Source of the DNA: CAYTSW01 sp964440605
GTDB lineage: Bacteria; Planctomycetota; Phycisphaerae; Phycisphaerales; UBA1924
Assembly (NCBI GenBank): GCA_964440605.1
Contig: CAYTSW010000002.1
Coordinates: 1-64,000 of the forward strand
Length of the DNA stretch: 64,000 nt
Reading direction: 5' to 3'
The position numbers and the translations under genes were made by a program. Below the pieces are notes generated by a model that made no database searches, was not told the DNA's origin, and worked only from the letters and a program-made list of their open reading frames with translations. Every line of letters starts with the position of its first letter. Within the stretch, counting starts at the first letter, position 1. Below, one piece after another: positions 36,826 through 45,655 of this stretch.

Positions 36826-37686
36826 GTGGCATTGCAGGATTCATCGCTGTTGCATTACAAGTCGCAAGAGTACGGCGAAGACCCGACAGCGGTCCGTGAC
36901 ACCGACAAGTACACCGAGGAGTACGTTCGCGGCTTCGTCGAGAAATGGGACGACCTCATCGACTGGGAGCAACGGGCCCAGACCGAGGGCTCGTTCTTCA
37001 TCGAGGCGCTGCGCGAGCGGGGCGTTCAGCGCGTCCTCGATGTGGCAACAGGAACCGGTTTTCACTCCTGCCGACTCATCGAGGCGGGTTTCGACGTGGT
37101 CAGCGCCGATGGCAGCCCGCACATGCTCGCCAAAGCCTTCGAAAACGGCCGCAAGCGCGGTCACGTGCTCCGCACCGTGCAGGCCGACTGGCGATGGCTT
37201 AACCGGGATGTCTTCGGCCGCTTCGACGCTGTCATCTGCCTCGGCAACTCCTTCACCCACATGTTCTCCGAGCACGACCGGCGCAAGGCGCTCGCCGAGT
37301 TCTACTCAGCGCTCGTGCACGACGGGGTCCTCGTGCTGGACCAGCGCAACTACGACGGCATCCTCGACCACGGTTTCAGCTCCAAGCACAAGTACTACTA
37401 CTGCGGCGACCAGGTCTCCGCACAGCCCGAGCATGTCGACGACGGGCTCTGCCGCTTCCGCTATAACTTCCCCGATGGCTCCGAGTACCACCTGAACATG
37501 TTCCCGCTGCGCAAGAACTATACGCGGACGTTGATGCGCGAGGTGGGCTTCCAGCGCATCAACACGTTCGCGGACTTCAAGGAAGACCACCGCGTCAGCG
37601 ATCCCGACTTCTTCGTCCACGTCGCCGAGAAGCAGTACGAGACCGAGATTCGCGAAGCCGTCGAAGAGGGAGAGACCCACTCGTGA
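36826..37686 (+). CDS. gsmT: Glycine/sarcosine N-methyltransferase
   Basis: A 286-residue SAM-dependent methyltransferase of the GSMT group, which converts glycine to sarcosine and dimethylglycine, the first two steps of betaine synthesis. SAM motif I is VLDVATGTGFHSCRL. Other family segments are SADGSPHMLAKAFENG, VQADWRWL, VICLGNSFTHMF and VLDQRNYDGILD. The start is taken as GTG at 36826 because AAGGAGG ends 5 bases before it; an ATG at 36796 is less well placed. Length is close to characterised cyanobacterial GSMT (~265). Its stop overlaps the GTG of the next gene, linking it to the second methyltransferase. Confidence 0.93.
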   Translation: MALQDSSLLHYKSQEYGEDPTAVRDTDKYTEEYVRGFVEKWDDLIDWEQRAQTEGSFFIEALRERGVQRVLDVATGTGFHSCRLIEAGFDVVSADGSPHMLAKAFENGRKRGHVLRTVQADWRWLNRDVFGRFDAVICLGNSFTHMFSEHDRRKALAEFYSALVHDGVLVLDQRNYDGILDHGFSSKHKYYYCGDQVSAQPEHVDDGLCRFRYNFPDGSEYHLNMFPLRKNYTRTLMREVGFQRINTFADFKEDHRVSDPDFFVHVAEKQYETEIREAVEEGETHS

Positions 37687-38516
37687 GCGAATACGACCAG
37701 GCGACGCAAACCGCGCGTGACTACTACAACAGCGCCGACGCCGACACTTTCTACGCCGAAGTGTGGGGCGGGGAGGACATCCACGTCGGCCTGTACAAGT
37801 CCTCCGACGAGCCCATACGCGACGCCAGCAGGCGCACGGTCGACCATCTGGCCGACCGTGTCGCCCCGCTCGACGCCGAGAAGACGGTGCTCGACATCGG
37901 CGCGGGTTACGGCGGCGCGGCGCGCCGACTCGCCGAACGCTTCAACTGCCGCGTCATCTGCCTCAACCTCTCCGAAGCCGAGAACGAGCGCAACCGCCAA
38001 CTCAACAAGCAAGCCGGCGTCGACGACCGCATCGAGGTGATCGACGGCAGCTTCGAGGACATCCCCCTTGACGATCATGCCGCCGACGTCGTCTGGTGTC
38101 AGGACGCGATCCTGCACTCGGGCGACCGCGCGCGGGTGCTCGAAGAAGTCGACCGCGTGCTCAAGCCCGGCGGGCGCTTCGTCTTCACCGACCCCATGCG
38201 GACCGACGACTGTCCCGAAGGCGTCCTCGACCCCATCCTCGCCCGCATCCACCTTCCCGACCTCGGCTCGCCGGGGTTCTACCAAGCCAAAGCAGAGGAG
38301 CTCGGCTGGCGCGACCTCGGGTTCGAACCCATGCACGAGCAGCTTGTCAACCACTACGCGCGTGTGCTCGAAACCACCGAGCGTGAGGGCGAGCAACTCA
38401 AGGGCCGGGTCTCCGACGAATACATCGAACGGATGAAGAACGGCTTGCGTCACTGGGTCGAGGGCGGCAAGGCCGGTCACCTCGCGTGGGGCGTCTTCCT
38501 GTTCCAGAAACCATGA
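37683..38516 (+). CDS. sdmT: Sarcosine/dimethylglycine N-methyltransferase
   Basis: A 277-residue SAM-dependent methyltransferase that carries sarcosine and dimethylglycine on to glycine betaine. Motif I is VLDIGAGYGGAARRLAE, followed by VICLNLSEAENERNR, VVWCQDAILHSGDRARVLEE and RVLKPGGRFVFTDPM, all typical of SDMT. It starts with a GTG inside the gsmT stop (GTGA) and its own stop overlaps the ATG of the second BCCT carrier (ATGA). The three genes are therefore almost certainly one translationally coupled unit for making and retaining betaine. Confidence 0.93.
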   Translation: MSEYDQATQTARDYYNSADADTFYAEVWGGEDIHVGLYKSSDEPIRDASRRTVDHLADRVAPLDAEKTVLDIGAGYGGAARRLAERFNCRVICLNLSEAENERNRQLNKQAGVDDRIEVIDGSFEDIPLDDHAADVVWCQDAILHSGDRARVLEEVDRVLKPGGRFVFTDPMRTDDCPEGVLDPILARIHLPDLGSPGFYQAKAEELGWRDLGFEPMHEQLVNHYARVLETTEREGEQLKGRVSDEYIERMKNGLRHWVEGGKAGHLAWGVFLFQKP

Positions 38517-40423
38517 CGGCGGGGGGCGACAACGGCGCGAACCGTCGGAGCGATCCGCCCGGGTCCAACCACTCAGCCGGCGGGCAGCAGTCGTCCCGGC
38601 CATCCGAGCCGGACGACACCGCGCCGGACCTCCCGAGCGTCAGCTTCGGGCCCCACTTCGAGATGCACCCGATCGTCTTTCCCGCCGGCGCGGTCATCGT
38701 GCTGGCGTTGGTCGGGCTGACCTTCATCTTCCCGGGCGATCGCGTCCAGGATGTCTTCGAAGCGTTGCGGAACTGGATCGGCAGCAACTTCGGCTGGCTG
38801 TACGTCGCTTCGCTTACGGGGATGCTCGTCTTCGCGTTGTGGCTCGCCTTCGGCCGCTTCGGACGCGTCAAGCTCGGCGCCGACGACGAGCGACCCGAGT
38901 TCAATCGCCTGACCTGGTTCGCGATGCTCTTCAGCGCCGGCATGGGGATCGGGCTGCTCTTCTGGTCCGTCGCCGAGCCGATCTATCACTACAACACGCC
39001 GCCGCCGGGCATCGCCGAAGGCATCGACGAGTCGCGGGTCGCGATGGCGGTGACGATCTTCCACTGGGGCCTGCACCCGTGGGCGCTGTACGCCGTCGTC
39101 GCCCTCGCGCTAGGCTATTTCGGCTTCCGCCGCGGCATGCCGCTGGGTTTTCGATCGCTCCTGCACCCGATCCTCGGCGATCGCGTCTGGGGCTTTACGG
39201 GCGACGCGATCGACACGCTCGCGATCATCGCCACGCTCACGGGCGTCGCGACTTCACTCGGGATCGGCGCGCAGCAGGTCAACGCGGGCTTCGCCTTCCT
39301 GTTCGGCATGCCCATCAGCACGCCGATGCAGGTCGTCATCATCGCCTGCATCACCGCGGTCGCGACCGTCTCCGTCGTGCTCGGCCTCGGCACCGGCATC
39401 CGCCGACTGTCCGAAGCCAACATGATCCTCGCCGGGCTACTGATGGTCCTCGTGATCCTCGGCTCCGGCGTCGTCGCTTTCCTCGGCTCGACCGTCGAGA
39501 ACATCGGCGGCTACCTCCAGCTCCTGCCCTTCAACGCGCTGCGCACCGGGGCCGTCGCGGGCGAGGGTGTCGGCTGGCTCAACTCCTGGACCGTTTTCTA
39601 CTGGGCGTGGTGGATCTCGTGGTCGCCCTTCGTCGGGATGTTCATCGCCCGCGTCTCCCGGGGCCGGACCATCCGAGAGTTCATCCTCGGCGTGCTCGTC
39701 GTTCCCACGGTCGTTGGGATCATCTGGCTCACCGCGTTCGGCGCAACCACCCTGCGGCAGCACGTCCAGCACGTCGGGGCGCAGGCCGATCCGGAGTACG
39801 TCGCCGCCGAGGAGCTTCCCATCTACACCGTCGCCATGACCGATGACGAGGGCGAGCCGATCATCGACGCTTCCGACGGCTCGTACGTCACCGCCGAGGT
39901 CCCGCTCACCGCCGTCGAGTACCTCGGAGGCGACGTGACGATCACAAACCAGAGCGGCTCCGACGAGATCGAGAAGCTGCCCACTGTTCTGTTCGCCCTG
40001 CTCCAGGGCGTCATGCCCTACCAATGGCTCGTGTTCGTGGCCGCCGGCATCGCAACGCTCTGCGTGGTGCTCTTCTTCGTCACGTCATCCGACTCAGCGT
40101 CGATGGTCATCGACATCATGGCCTCCGGGGGCAATCCCGATCCCCCCGTCGGCACCCGCCTGTTCTGGGCCGTGACAGAGGGGCTGGTCGCAGCAACGCT
40201 CCTGCTCGCCGGCGGTCTCGAAGCGTTGCAGGCGGCATCTATCACCGCGGCGCTCCCGTTCACCGTCATCCTGCTGCTCGCCGTGATAGCGCTCACACGC
40301 GACCTCTACAAACGCGAGTCCCACGCGATGGTGCAGAAACCGGCAACGCCGCGCGATGCTCATCGGGATTCCCAAACCAAGCGTTCCGACCGGGAGCGCG
40401 CGACAAGCGATGCCTCGCGTTAG
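38513..40423 (+). CDS. BCCT-family betaine transporter 2, coupled to betaine synthesis
   Basis: A 636-residue BCCT transporter with a hydrophilic N-terminal ~55 residues, 12 helices and a charged tail. SAGMGIGLLFWSVAEP and FYWAWWISWSPFVGMFIAR mark the substrate and coupling sites. Unlike the first carrier it has a ~70-residue polar loop (about residues 420-490, rich in Asp/Glu) between late helices, predicted to face outside. The ATG at 38513 overlaps the sdmT stop. The likely job is recapture of leaked betaine or uptake of external betaine under salt stress. Its TAG stop overlaps the TAA stop of the convergent small gene. Confidence 0.9.
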   Translation: MTAGGDNGANRRSDPPGSNHSAGGQQSSRPSEPDDTAPDLPSVSFGPHFEMHPIVFPAGAVIVLALVGLTFIFPGDRVQDVFEALRNWIGSNFGWLYVASLTGMLVFALWLAFGRFGRVKLGADDERPEFNRLTWFAMLFSAGMGIGLLFWSVAEPIYHYNTPPPGIAEGIDESRVAMAVTIFHWGLHPWALYAVVALALGYFGFRRGMPLGFRSLLHPILGDRVWGFTGDAIDTLAIIATLTGVATSLGIGAQQVNAGFAFLFGMPISTPMQVVIIACITAVATVSVVLGLGTGIRRLSEANMILAGLLMVLVILGSGVVAFLGSTVENIGGYLQLLPFNALRTGAVAGEGVGWLNSWTVFYWAWWISWSPFVGMFIARVSRGRTIREFILGVLVVPTVVGIIWLTAFGATTLRQHVQHVGAQADPEYVAAEELPIYTVAMTDDEGEPIIDASDGSYVTAEVPLTAVEYLGGDVTITNQSGSDEIEKLPTVLFALLQGVMPYQWLVFVAAGIATLCVVLFFVTSSDSASMVIDIMASGGNPDPPVGTRLFWAVTEGLVAATLLLAGGLEALQAASITAALPFTVILLLAVIALTRDLYKRESHAMVQKPATPRDAHRDSQTKRSDRERATSDASR

Positions 40424-40743
40424 CCGCTCTCGTAACTCGGCTTCGACCGCTCGTTCTCCGAGCGGTATCGCCCACGACGCTCGCCATGGGTTCCCGACTC
40501 ATGGCTGTGCCCGCCGAGAAACGCCTCGGTAAACGACCGATGGGCACGCGGGATGATGAGCGAGAGCGTCAATCCGATCACCGCGAGCACGCTGGCGATA
40601 AACACAACGTCCAGAATCAACGCCGGACCGTTCACGCGTCGCACAAAGAGCAAGTAGCCCGACAGAGTCGACGTGCCGACCGAGACGATGAGCAGAACGG
40701 AGCGAATCGTGAGCCCCCTGAAGACTTGCCGGGCACCCCGCAC
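40420..40743 (-). CDS. Small two-helix membrane protein, unknown
   Basis: A 107-residue predicted inner-membrane protein with two hydrophobic helices (about 15-34 and 43-63) and a polar, His- and Arg-rich C-terminal tail (GHSHESGTHGERRGR). No family recognised. It converges with the second BCCT gene with overlapping stop codons and follows the sensor kinase on the same strand after a 116-bp gap. That gap contains the inverted repeat GTGAAA-CAGG-TTTCAC at 40816-40831, a possible terminator or operator. Confidence 0.55.
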   Translation of the reverse strand: MRGARQVFRGLTIRSVLLIVSVGTSTLSGYLLFVRRVNGPALILDVVFIASVLAVIGLTLSLIIPRAHRSFTEAFLGGHSHESGTHGERRGRYRSENERSKPSYESG

Positions 40744-40815
40744 GCAAACGGAGACACCCGCGGTGCCGATGATGGAGAGCGTGGGAGCCGCAGTCGACGC
40801 GGGCGTGATCGTCGG

Positions 40816-40831
40816 GTGAAACAGGTTTCAC
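40816..40831. promoter_or_regulatory. Short perfect inverted repeat
   Basis: GTGAAA, four bases, TTTCAC, in the 116-bp gap between the sensor kinase stop and the small membrane protein start. It may be an operator for the latter; no T-run follows on either strand. Confidence 0.25.
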
Positions 40832-40859
40832 TTCCGCGAGGCCACGCGTCGTCGGAGGG

Positions 40860-42416
40860 TCAGCCCGCGCGTGCGGGGAGAATCGGGAGATACACGCGAA
40901 ACAACGCGCCGGCGCCTTCGTTGTTGGCCGCGTGGATCTGCCCGCCGTGCAACTCCGCGATGCCCTGAGCGATCGCCAGGCCCAAGCCGTGCCCGCGCCC
41001 GCGCCGTTCCTCGCCGGTCGCCTGCGCGAAGCGATCGAAGACGCGACCGATAATCTCTTCGGGAATCCCCGGCCCGGCATCAATCACGGATACCTCCGCC
41101 GCGGTGATCTGGCTTGCCTCGGCCGTGCGCTCATCACGCCCGAGCAGAGCCGCATCGACCTCGGCGACGCGCGCGCGAACGACGACCGACTCGCCCGCGG
41201 GCGAGAATCGGATCGCGTTCCGCAGCAGGTTGCCGATGAGCACGCGCAGCAGTTCCGGATCGCCGAGGGTCGCTGCGTCGATGTATCGCTCATCGTCGAT
41301 CAGCGACACGTCAATGCGTACCTCATATTGGCTGGCGAAGCTCGCACACTCCTCCACCGCCTCCATCACCATCTCGTTCACAAGACAGGGCGTGCCGCTG
41401 TCGAGGTGGTCGGGCTGTTCGACGCGCGCCAGCAGCAGGAAGCTGTCGACCATCCTCCCGAGGCGGGTCATCTCCTCCCGGAGGCTGCGAGCGAACTGCC
41501 GCACCTCGTCCGGGGACGCCCGGCCGCCGATCAGTTCGCTTTGCGTCAGGAGCACCGCGATGGGCGTCTTGAGTTCGTGCGAGACGTTGGCCATGAAGCG
41601 GTACTGCGACTGAAAGGCCGCCGACAAACGCCGCTTCGCCTTGCTCAACTCTTCCTGGATCGCCTCGACCTCTTCCGGCGCGTCCTGCGCATACTCGTCC
41701 TCTTCGCTCAGCGTCTCGGCGGTCCACGTGCGTGCCCGCTCGGACAGCACTTTGAAGGGCCGCGTAGCCGCGCCGGCGATGAGGTACGACGCCACGACCG
41801 TCGACAGAAGACTCAGGGGGAGCACGACCAGCACCGTGCGGCCAAGCACTCCCTGCACGCGCCGCAGATACGCGTCGTCCGCCGCGACCGCAAGCACCAG
41901 CGACCCTTCGCCGCCGATTTTTCGGCTCAGCACCCGCGCCCGTCTCGATCGATCGTCGGGCTCGGCGAACCACCTCGGGCTGACGTCGCGAAACACACCG
42001 ATGTCGGACGCCAGCGCATCACGCACCCCCGCATCCTCCGCCGAAATCTCACCGACTTCGCTCGCCCCCAGCAACCCACCCTCCGGATCGAAGAGCGCGA
42101 TGACGATGCGTTCAGCACCCCGCGCGTCGCGTTCGCTCGAAGCCAGGCCCGCGAAGTCGGCCGACGCCGGATCGCCGCCCACCCGTTGGATCGACTGCTC
42201 GACCGCCTGAGAGATCGAGACCAGCCGCTGATCGACCATCTGCCGCACATCGCTGCGGACATACAGAACGATCACCAACGCGAGCACGCACTCGATCAGC
42301 AGCGTCACCAGCGCGATCCACACGGTCAGGCGCACACGCAGCGAAGCGCGGCGCAGCGGCCAGAACCCTCCCCCCCCTCCCGCGGCATCTCCCGGATGCG
42401 GCGGCGGAGCAGTCAC
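40860..42416 (-). CDS. Membrane sensor histidine kinase (partner of OmpR-type regulator)
   Basis: A 518-residue two-helix sensor kinase. A membrane helix at about 30-52 and a second at about 190-213 enclose a ~140-residue periplasmic domain. Then come a HAMP-like linker, HisKA with His280 in NVSHELKTPIAVLLTQSE, and an ATPase domain (LIGNLLRNAIRFSPAGE, VIDAGPGIPEEIIGRVFDRF, GHGLGLAIAQGI). The gene begins with a GTG directly after the regulator's TGA, so regulator and kinase are one operon. The divergent envelope/stress genes are plausible targets. The signal is unknown. Confidence 0.92.
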   Translation of the reverse strand: MTAPPPHPGDAAGGGGGFWPLRRASLRVRLTVWIALVTLLIECVLALVIVLYVRSDVRQMVDQRLVSISQAVEQSIQRVGGDPASADFAGLASSERDARGAERIVIALFDPEGGLLGASEVGEISAEDAGVRDALASDIGVFRDVSPRWFAEPDDRSRRARVLSRKIGGEGSLVLAVAADDAYLRRVQGVLGRTVLVVLPLSLLSTVVASYLIAGAATRPFKVLSERARTWTAETLSEEDEYAQDAPEEVEAIQEELSKAKRRLSAAFQSQYRFMANVSHELKTPIAVLLTQSELIGGRASPDEVRQFARSLREEMTRLGRMVDSFLLLARVEQPDHLDSGTPCLVNEMVMEAVEECASFASQYEVRIDVSLIDDERYIDAATLGDPELLRVLIGNLLRNAIRFSPAGESVVVRARVAEVDAALLGRDERTAEASQITAAEVSVIDAGPGIPEEIIGRVFDRFAQATGEERRGRGHGLGLAIAQGIAELHGGQIHAANNEGAGALFRVYLPILPARAG

Positions 42417-42417
42417 A

Positions 42418-43092
42418 TCAACCCATGATCCCGAAGCGATACCCGGCGTTCTTCACCGTGTGAAGCAGGGGACGCTCGCTCATCCGGTCGAACTTCTTGC
42501 GCAGCGAGGAGACGTACACGTCGATGACGTTGCTCCCGGGCTCGAAGTTCATATCCCACACCTTCTGCGCGATCTGTGCGCGGCTGAGCACGCGGTTCGG
42601 GTTCCGCATGAAGTACTCGAGCAGCGCGAACTCCTTGTTGGAGAGGTCCCACTCGTCTTCCCCTCGGCGCGCCCGCCGCTCGTACAGGTCGAGCTCGAGA
42701 TCATCCACGCGCAGCGTGCGCCCCTCGCTCGCCTCTCCCCGACGCAGCAGCGCCCGCACGCGAGCCACGAGCTCATCGAACTCGAACGGCTTGGCCAGGT
42801 AGTCGTCAGCTCCGGCGTCCAGACCCTCGACCTTGTCCTCGGTGGACGACAACGCCGTCAACATCAGCACGGGCGCTGAGATGCTCCGCCGCCTCAGATT
42901 GCGGCAGACCTCCACGCCGTCGCGGTCCGGCAGCATCAGGTCGAGCAGGATGACGTCGTACTCGCCGCTCGACGCCATCTCCTCGCCCTCATAACCCGTG
43001 TGACTGGTGTCGGCGGCGAACCCGTGCTCGCGTAGACCCATCTGAATCGCACCCGCCATCTTCGGATTGTCTTCGATGATCAACACACGCAT
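42418..43092 (-). CDS. OmpR/PhoB-type response regulator
   Basis: A 224-residue regulator. Receiver: MRVLIIEDNPKMA with the acidic pair, acceptor Asp51 in VILLDLMLPDRDG, Thr in LMLTALSS and Lys in DDYLAKPFEFDELVARV. The C-terminal winged helix (about 128-222) includes SNKEFALLEYFMRNPNRVLS and NVIDVYVSSLRKKFD. The start at 43092 is chosen by the family N-terminus and a GGAGG 10 bases upstream. It is divergent from the PRC-barrel gene; the 245-bp shared region holds ATGAA-N6-TTCAT near 43202-43217, which might be a binding site. Confidence 0.95.
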   Translation of the reverse strand: MRVLIIEDNPKMAGAIQMGLREHGFAADTSHTGYEGEEMASSGEYDVILLDLMLPDRDGVEVCRNLRRRSISAPVLMLTALSSTEDKVEGLDAGADDYLAKPFEFDELVARVRALLRRGEASEGRTLRVDDLELDLYERRARRGEDEWDLSNKEFALLEYFMRNPNRVLSRAQIAQKVWDMNFEPGSNVIDVYVSSLRKKFDRMSERPLLHTVKNAGYRFGIMG

Positions 43093-43337
43093 CCGGCAAT
43101 GTCCTCCCTCGACCCGGCAACCGCACCGGGACAGGTTAATGCTTCTCAGCATAGGGATACACACACAACCCATGCCTGCATCCCCAAGCCGTGAGCCGAA
43201 AATGAACCCGCTTTCATGACATGTTGCGCCTCCGGTCACCAATCCGCTGCATGCTCTTCAACAGTCAGGCAGATCTTCAGCCTCCGTGCACGTCGCGCGG
43301 CTCTCCCCCTTTCAGCATCAACAACCGGAGGAACTCC

Positions 43338-45014
43338 ATGACACTCCAACCCATCAACGCACCCAACCTCGGCACGAACACTCGCCGCATCGCCATGGCC
43401 GTCGCCGCTTGCGCCGGACTCGCAGCGACGGCGGTGGGGCAAGAGACGTCCCACAACGCCTACGAACAACACAAAGCCGTACTCGATCTTGTGGACCTTC
43501 GACAACTGTCCGAACTGATCGACATGGATGTCGACGGCCTCGCCGAAGAAGATATCGGCGAAGTCGAGAACGCGATCATCCACCGCGACAGCGGCGTTAT
43601 CGTCGCTTTGGTCATCGAGCCAGAGGATGGCTTTCTCTTGGGTGGTGACCCCGTGATCGTCCGCACCCCGGCGTTGCAATGGCCCAAGCGCGGCGATGCT
43701 CTCAGGGTTGCCTCGAACAATCTCGCGCGCTTCGTCGAGTTTGATGAAGACCGTTGGGACGACGCGGGCGATGTGTACGACACCGACGATGACGACGAAC
43801 TCGAGGACGCCCTTGATGATGTCGACTGGGACTGGCTGACAGAAGTCGGCATCGAGCAGTGGCAAGATGACGGCTACGAAGGCGACTTCGAGGACGCGCT
43901 GCCCTTCACGTTCACGGGCGAGATCAAGCGGATCACGCGTGAACGTATGGGCAACGGCACGACCCGCTTCACCCTGCAGCTCACCGACCCCGAAGCCGCA
44001 CGCAAGGTAATCGATCTCGGCCCCTCGTGGTACGTCAACAGCGTGATGCCCAACCTGGCTACGGGCGACACCGTCACGGTGCACGGCATACGTCCCGGGC
44101 ACGAGTTCGACCGGATGTTCGTGGAACTGATCACGCGTGGCGACAATATCGATGAAGGGTCTGCCGTGCGGCTGCGCACCGTCGAAGGCCGCCCCCTCTG
44201 GCTCAACGACACGAGATACGAGAACTCGCCGCACGCCGCACCGCTACACGCGGTCGGTCAGTACGTGCTCGCCAAAGACCTGCTCGGCAACAACATCGAC
44301 TTCCAAGGTGACGACACCGGCGAAGTCGACGAACTGCTCGTCGACCGCCGCTCTGGTCGCATCGCCTTCATCTCCGTCGATCCTGACCAAGGCGTGTTCG
44401 GCTACGGCGACACGGAAACCCTGGTTCCTTGGCAACTCGCGTATGTCACCCCGGCTGGTGAGATCGCCTTGGACGAGATGACCGAGGAGCAGGCCGCCGC
44501 CGCTCCGGAGGCACCTGACAATCGTGACGAGTACCGAGCATTGGGGTTCGGCGAGCACGTCTATCAGCACTTCAACGCAGCGATCCCCGACTTCACGCCC
44601 CGCTTCCTGCAATCCATCACGCCCGACCGCGCGATCGACGGCGTGTGGGGCGATGGCGAAATGCTCGCACGCATGGTCCGCGGCAAGGACTTCGAGTCGA
44701 TCTCCGGCACGATCGAGGACACCACAACGGTCACGCCGGTGCTCGGCGCCTACCCCGGCTACGCCATCGAAGTGCGCGACTCCGGCTCAACGTATACGGT
44801 CATCTTGGGCCCCAACTACTACGTTCAGGACCTGCCGACCGAGTTCCTTATCGGTAATCGCGTGCGACTCGAAGCCGCCCCGGTCAACATCGCCGGCGCG
44901 GAGCAATCGTGGGTCGCCCGCTCGGTGACCACGCAGGGCAGCACCATCCAGTTTTGGGATCGCAACGGCCGCCCCGTGTGGACCCGCGAAGGCGTCGAAA
45001 CCACGCAGCGCTAA
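43338..45014 (+). CDS. Exported protein with duplicated PRC-barrel plus beta-domain units
   Basis: A 558-residue exported protein. A signal peptide ends near residue 34 (LAATAVGQE). The mature part is an internal duplication. PRC-barrel-like unit 1 (about 45-130) contains IGEVENAIIHRDSGVIVALVIE and is followed by a highly acidic linker, then a beta-domain (FTGEIKRITRE ... LGPSWYVNSVMP). PRC-barrel-like unit 2 (about 310-385) contains TGEVDELLVDRRSGRIAFISV and is followed by a matching beta-domain (ISGTIEDTTT ... LGPNYYVQDLPTEF). PRC barrels bind RNA, protein or ions; here a periplasmic role in envelope stress is inferred from neighbours. GGAGG lies 10 bases before the ATG. Confidence 0.8.
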   Translation: MTLQPINAPNLGTNTRRIAMAVAACAGLAATAVGQETSHNAYEQHKAVLDLVDLRQLSELIDMDVDGLAEEDIGEVENAIIHRDSGVIVALVIEPEDGFLLGGDPVIVRTPALQWPKRGDALRVASNNLARFVEFDEDRWDDAGDVYDTDDDDELEDALDDVDWDWLTEVGIEQWQDDGYEGDFEDALPFTFTGEIKRITRERMGNGTTRFTLQLTDPEAARKVIDLGPSWYVNSVMPNLATGDTVTVHGIRPGHEFDRMFVELITRGDNIDEGSAVRLRTVEGRPLWLNDTRYENSPHAAPLHAVGQYVLAKDLLGNNIDFQGDDTGEVDELLVDRRSGRIAFISVDPDQGVFGYGDTETLVPWQLAYVTPAGEIALDEMTEEQAAAAPEAPDNRDEYRALGFGEHVYQHFNAAIPDFTPRFLQSITPDRAIDGVWGDGEMLARMVRGKDFESISGTIEDTTTVTPVLGAYPGYAIEVRDSGSTYTVILGPNYYVQDLPTEFLIGNRVRLEAAPVNIAGAEQSWVARSVTTQGSTIQFWDRNGRPVWTREGVETTQR

Positions 45015-45039
45015 CCACCCTTCCGAAAGGACACACGCC

Positions 45040-45222
45040 ATGACGACAACCACCGACATCAAAAACGCGATCAACCCGCGTCTTCTCACCGTAAGCCTCT
45101 TCGCCTGCTTGGGCATCGCCACCTGCGGCCTCGCGGCTTGCAACACCACCGAAGGCGTCGGCGAAGACATGGAGGACACCGGCGAGTTCATCGATGAAGA
45201 GGCGGAAGAAGCCCAATATTGA
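45040..45222 (+). CDS. Entericidin A/B-like small lipoprotein
   Basis: A 60-residue lipoprotein. A hydrophobic segment ends in the lipobox GLAAC with Cys34 as lipid site, followed by NTTEGVGEDMEDTGEFIDEEAEE. This matches the entericidin pattern (ACNTxxGxGxDxxxxG) but is more acidic than proteobacterial members. Entericidins are stress- and stationary-phase-induced outer-membrane peptides. It starts 25 bp after the PRC-barrel gene with the leader CCGAAAGGACACACGCC. Confidence 0.75.
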   Translation: MTTTTDIKNAINPRLLTVSLFACLGIATCGLAACNTTEGVGEDMEDTGEFIDEEAEEAQY

Positions 45223-45314
45223 CCCGACCCGCCAAACCACTTCCGGGCACAGTTTGAACTCCATCCACTCACATCACTGCGCCTCGACACGGCACAATCG
45301 AAAGGACCACTGAC

Positions 45315-45491
45315 ATGCTCGGCTGGGCACTCGGATTCTTCTTACTGGCGCTGATTGCGGCGTTGTTCGGCTTCGGCGGCATCGCCAGCGGACTCGCCAA
45401 CATCGCGATGATCCTGTTCTGGATCTTCCTCGTCCTCTTCATCGTCTCCCTCATCGTCGGACTCGTTCGCGGCAAGCCCGCACACGCCTGA
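45315..45491 (+). CDS. DUF1328 small membrane protein (YtjA-like)
   Basis: A 58-residue membrane peptide with two hydrophobic helices: LGWALGFFLLALIAALFGFG, a Gly-containing turn, then IAMILFWIFLVLFIVSLIVG, ending in RGKPAHA. Length, helix layout and the FGFGGIASG turn fit DUF1328/YtjA proteins, which often sit beside stress genes. Its leader CGAAAGGACCACTGAC resembles that of the preceding lipoprotein gene. Function is unknown. Confidence 0.8.
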   Translation: MLGWALGFFLLALIAALFGFGGIASGLANIAMILFWIFLVLFIVSLIVGLVRGKPAHA

Positions 45492-45516
45492 CCCTACATC
45501 TGTTCCAAACTATGAC

Positions 45517-45555
45517 GACAAACACCCGGTGCGGACCAACGCCCGGGCGTTTGTC
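45517..45555 (+). terminator. Long hairpin between DUF1328 gene and dps
   Basis: GACAAACACCCG and CGGGCGTTTGTC form a 12-bp stem with one mismatch around a 15-base loop, 26 bp after the DUF1328 stop. No T-run follows. It may end the small stress operon partially or form part of the dps leader. Confidence 0.35.
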
Positions 45556-45655
45556 GATTGCAATAATCGTGCATACATGACCGCCCGACCCGCGAACAGC
45601 GACGCAGTCCAATCCCTTAGCATCAAGACCGATCCACCACCCGAGAGGAGTACGA

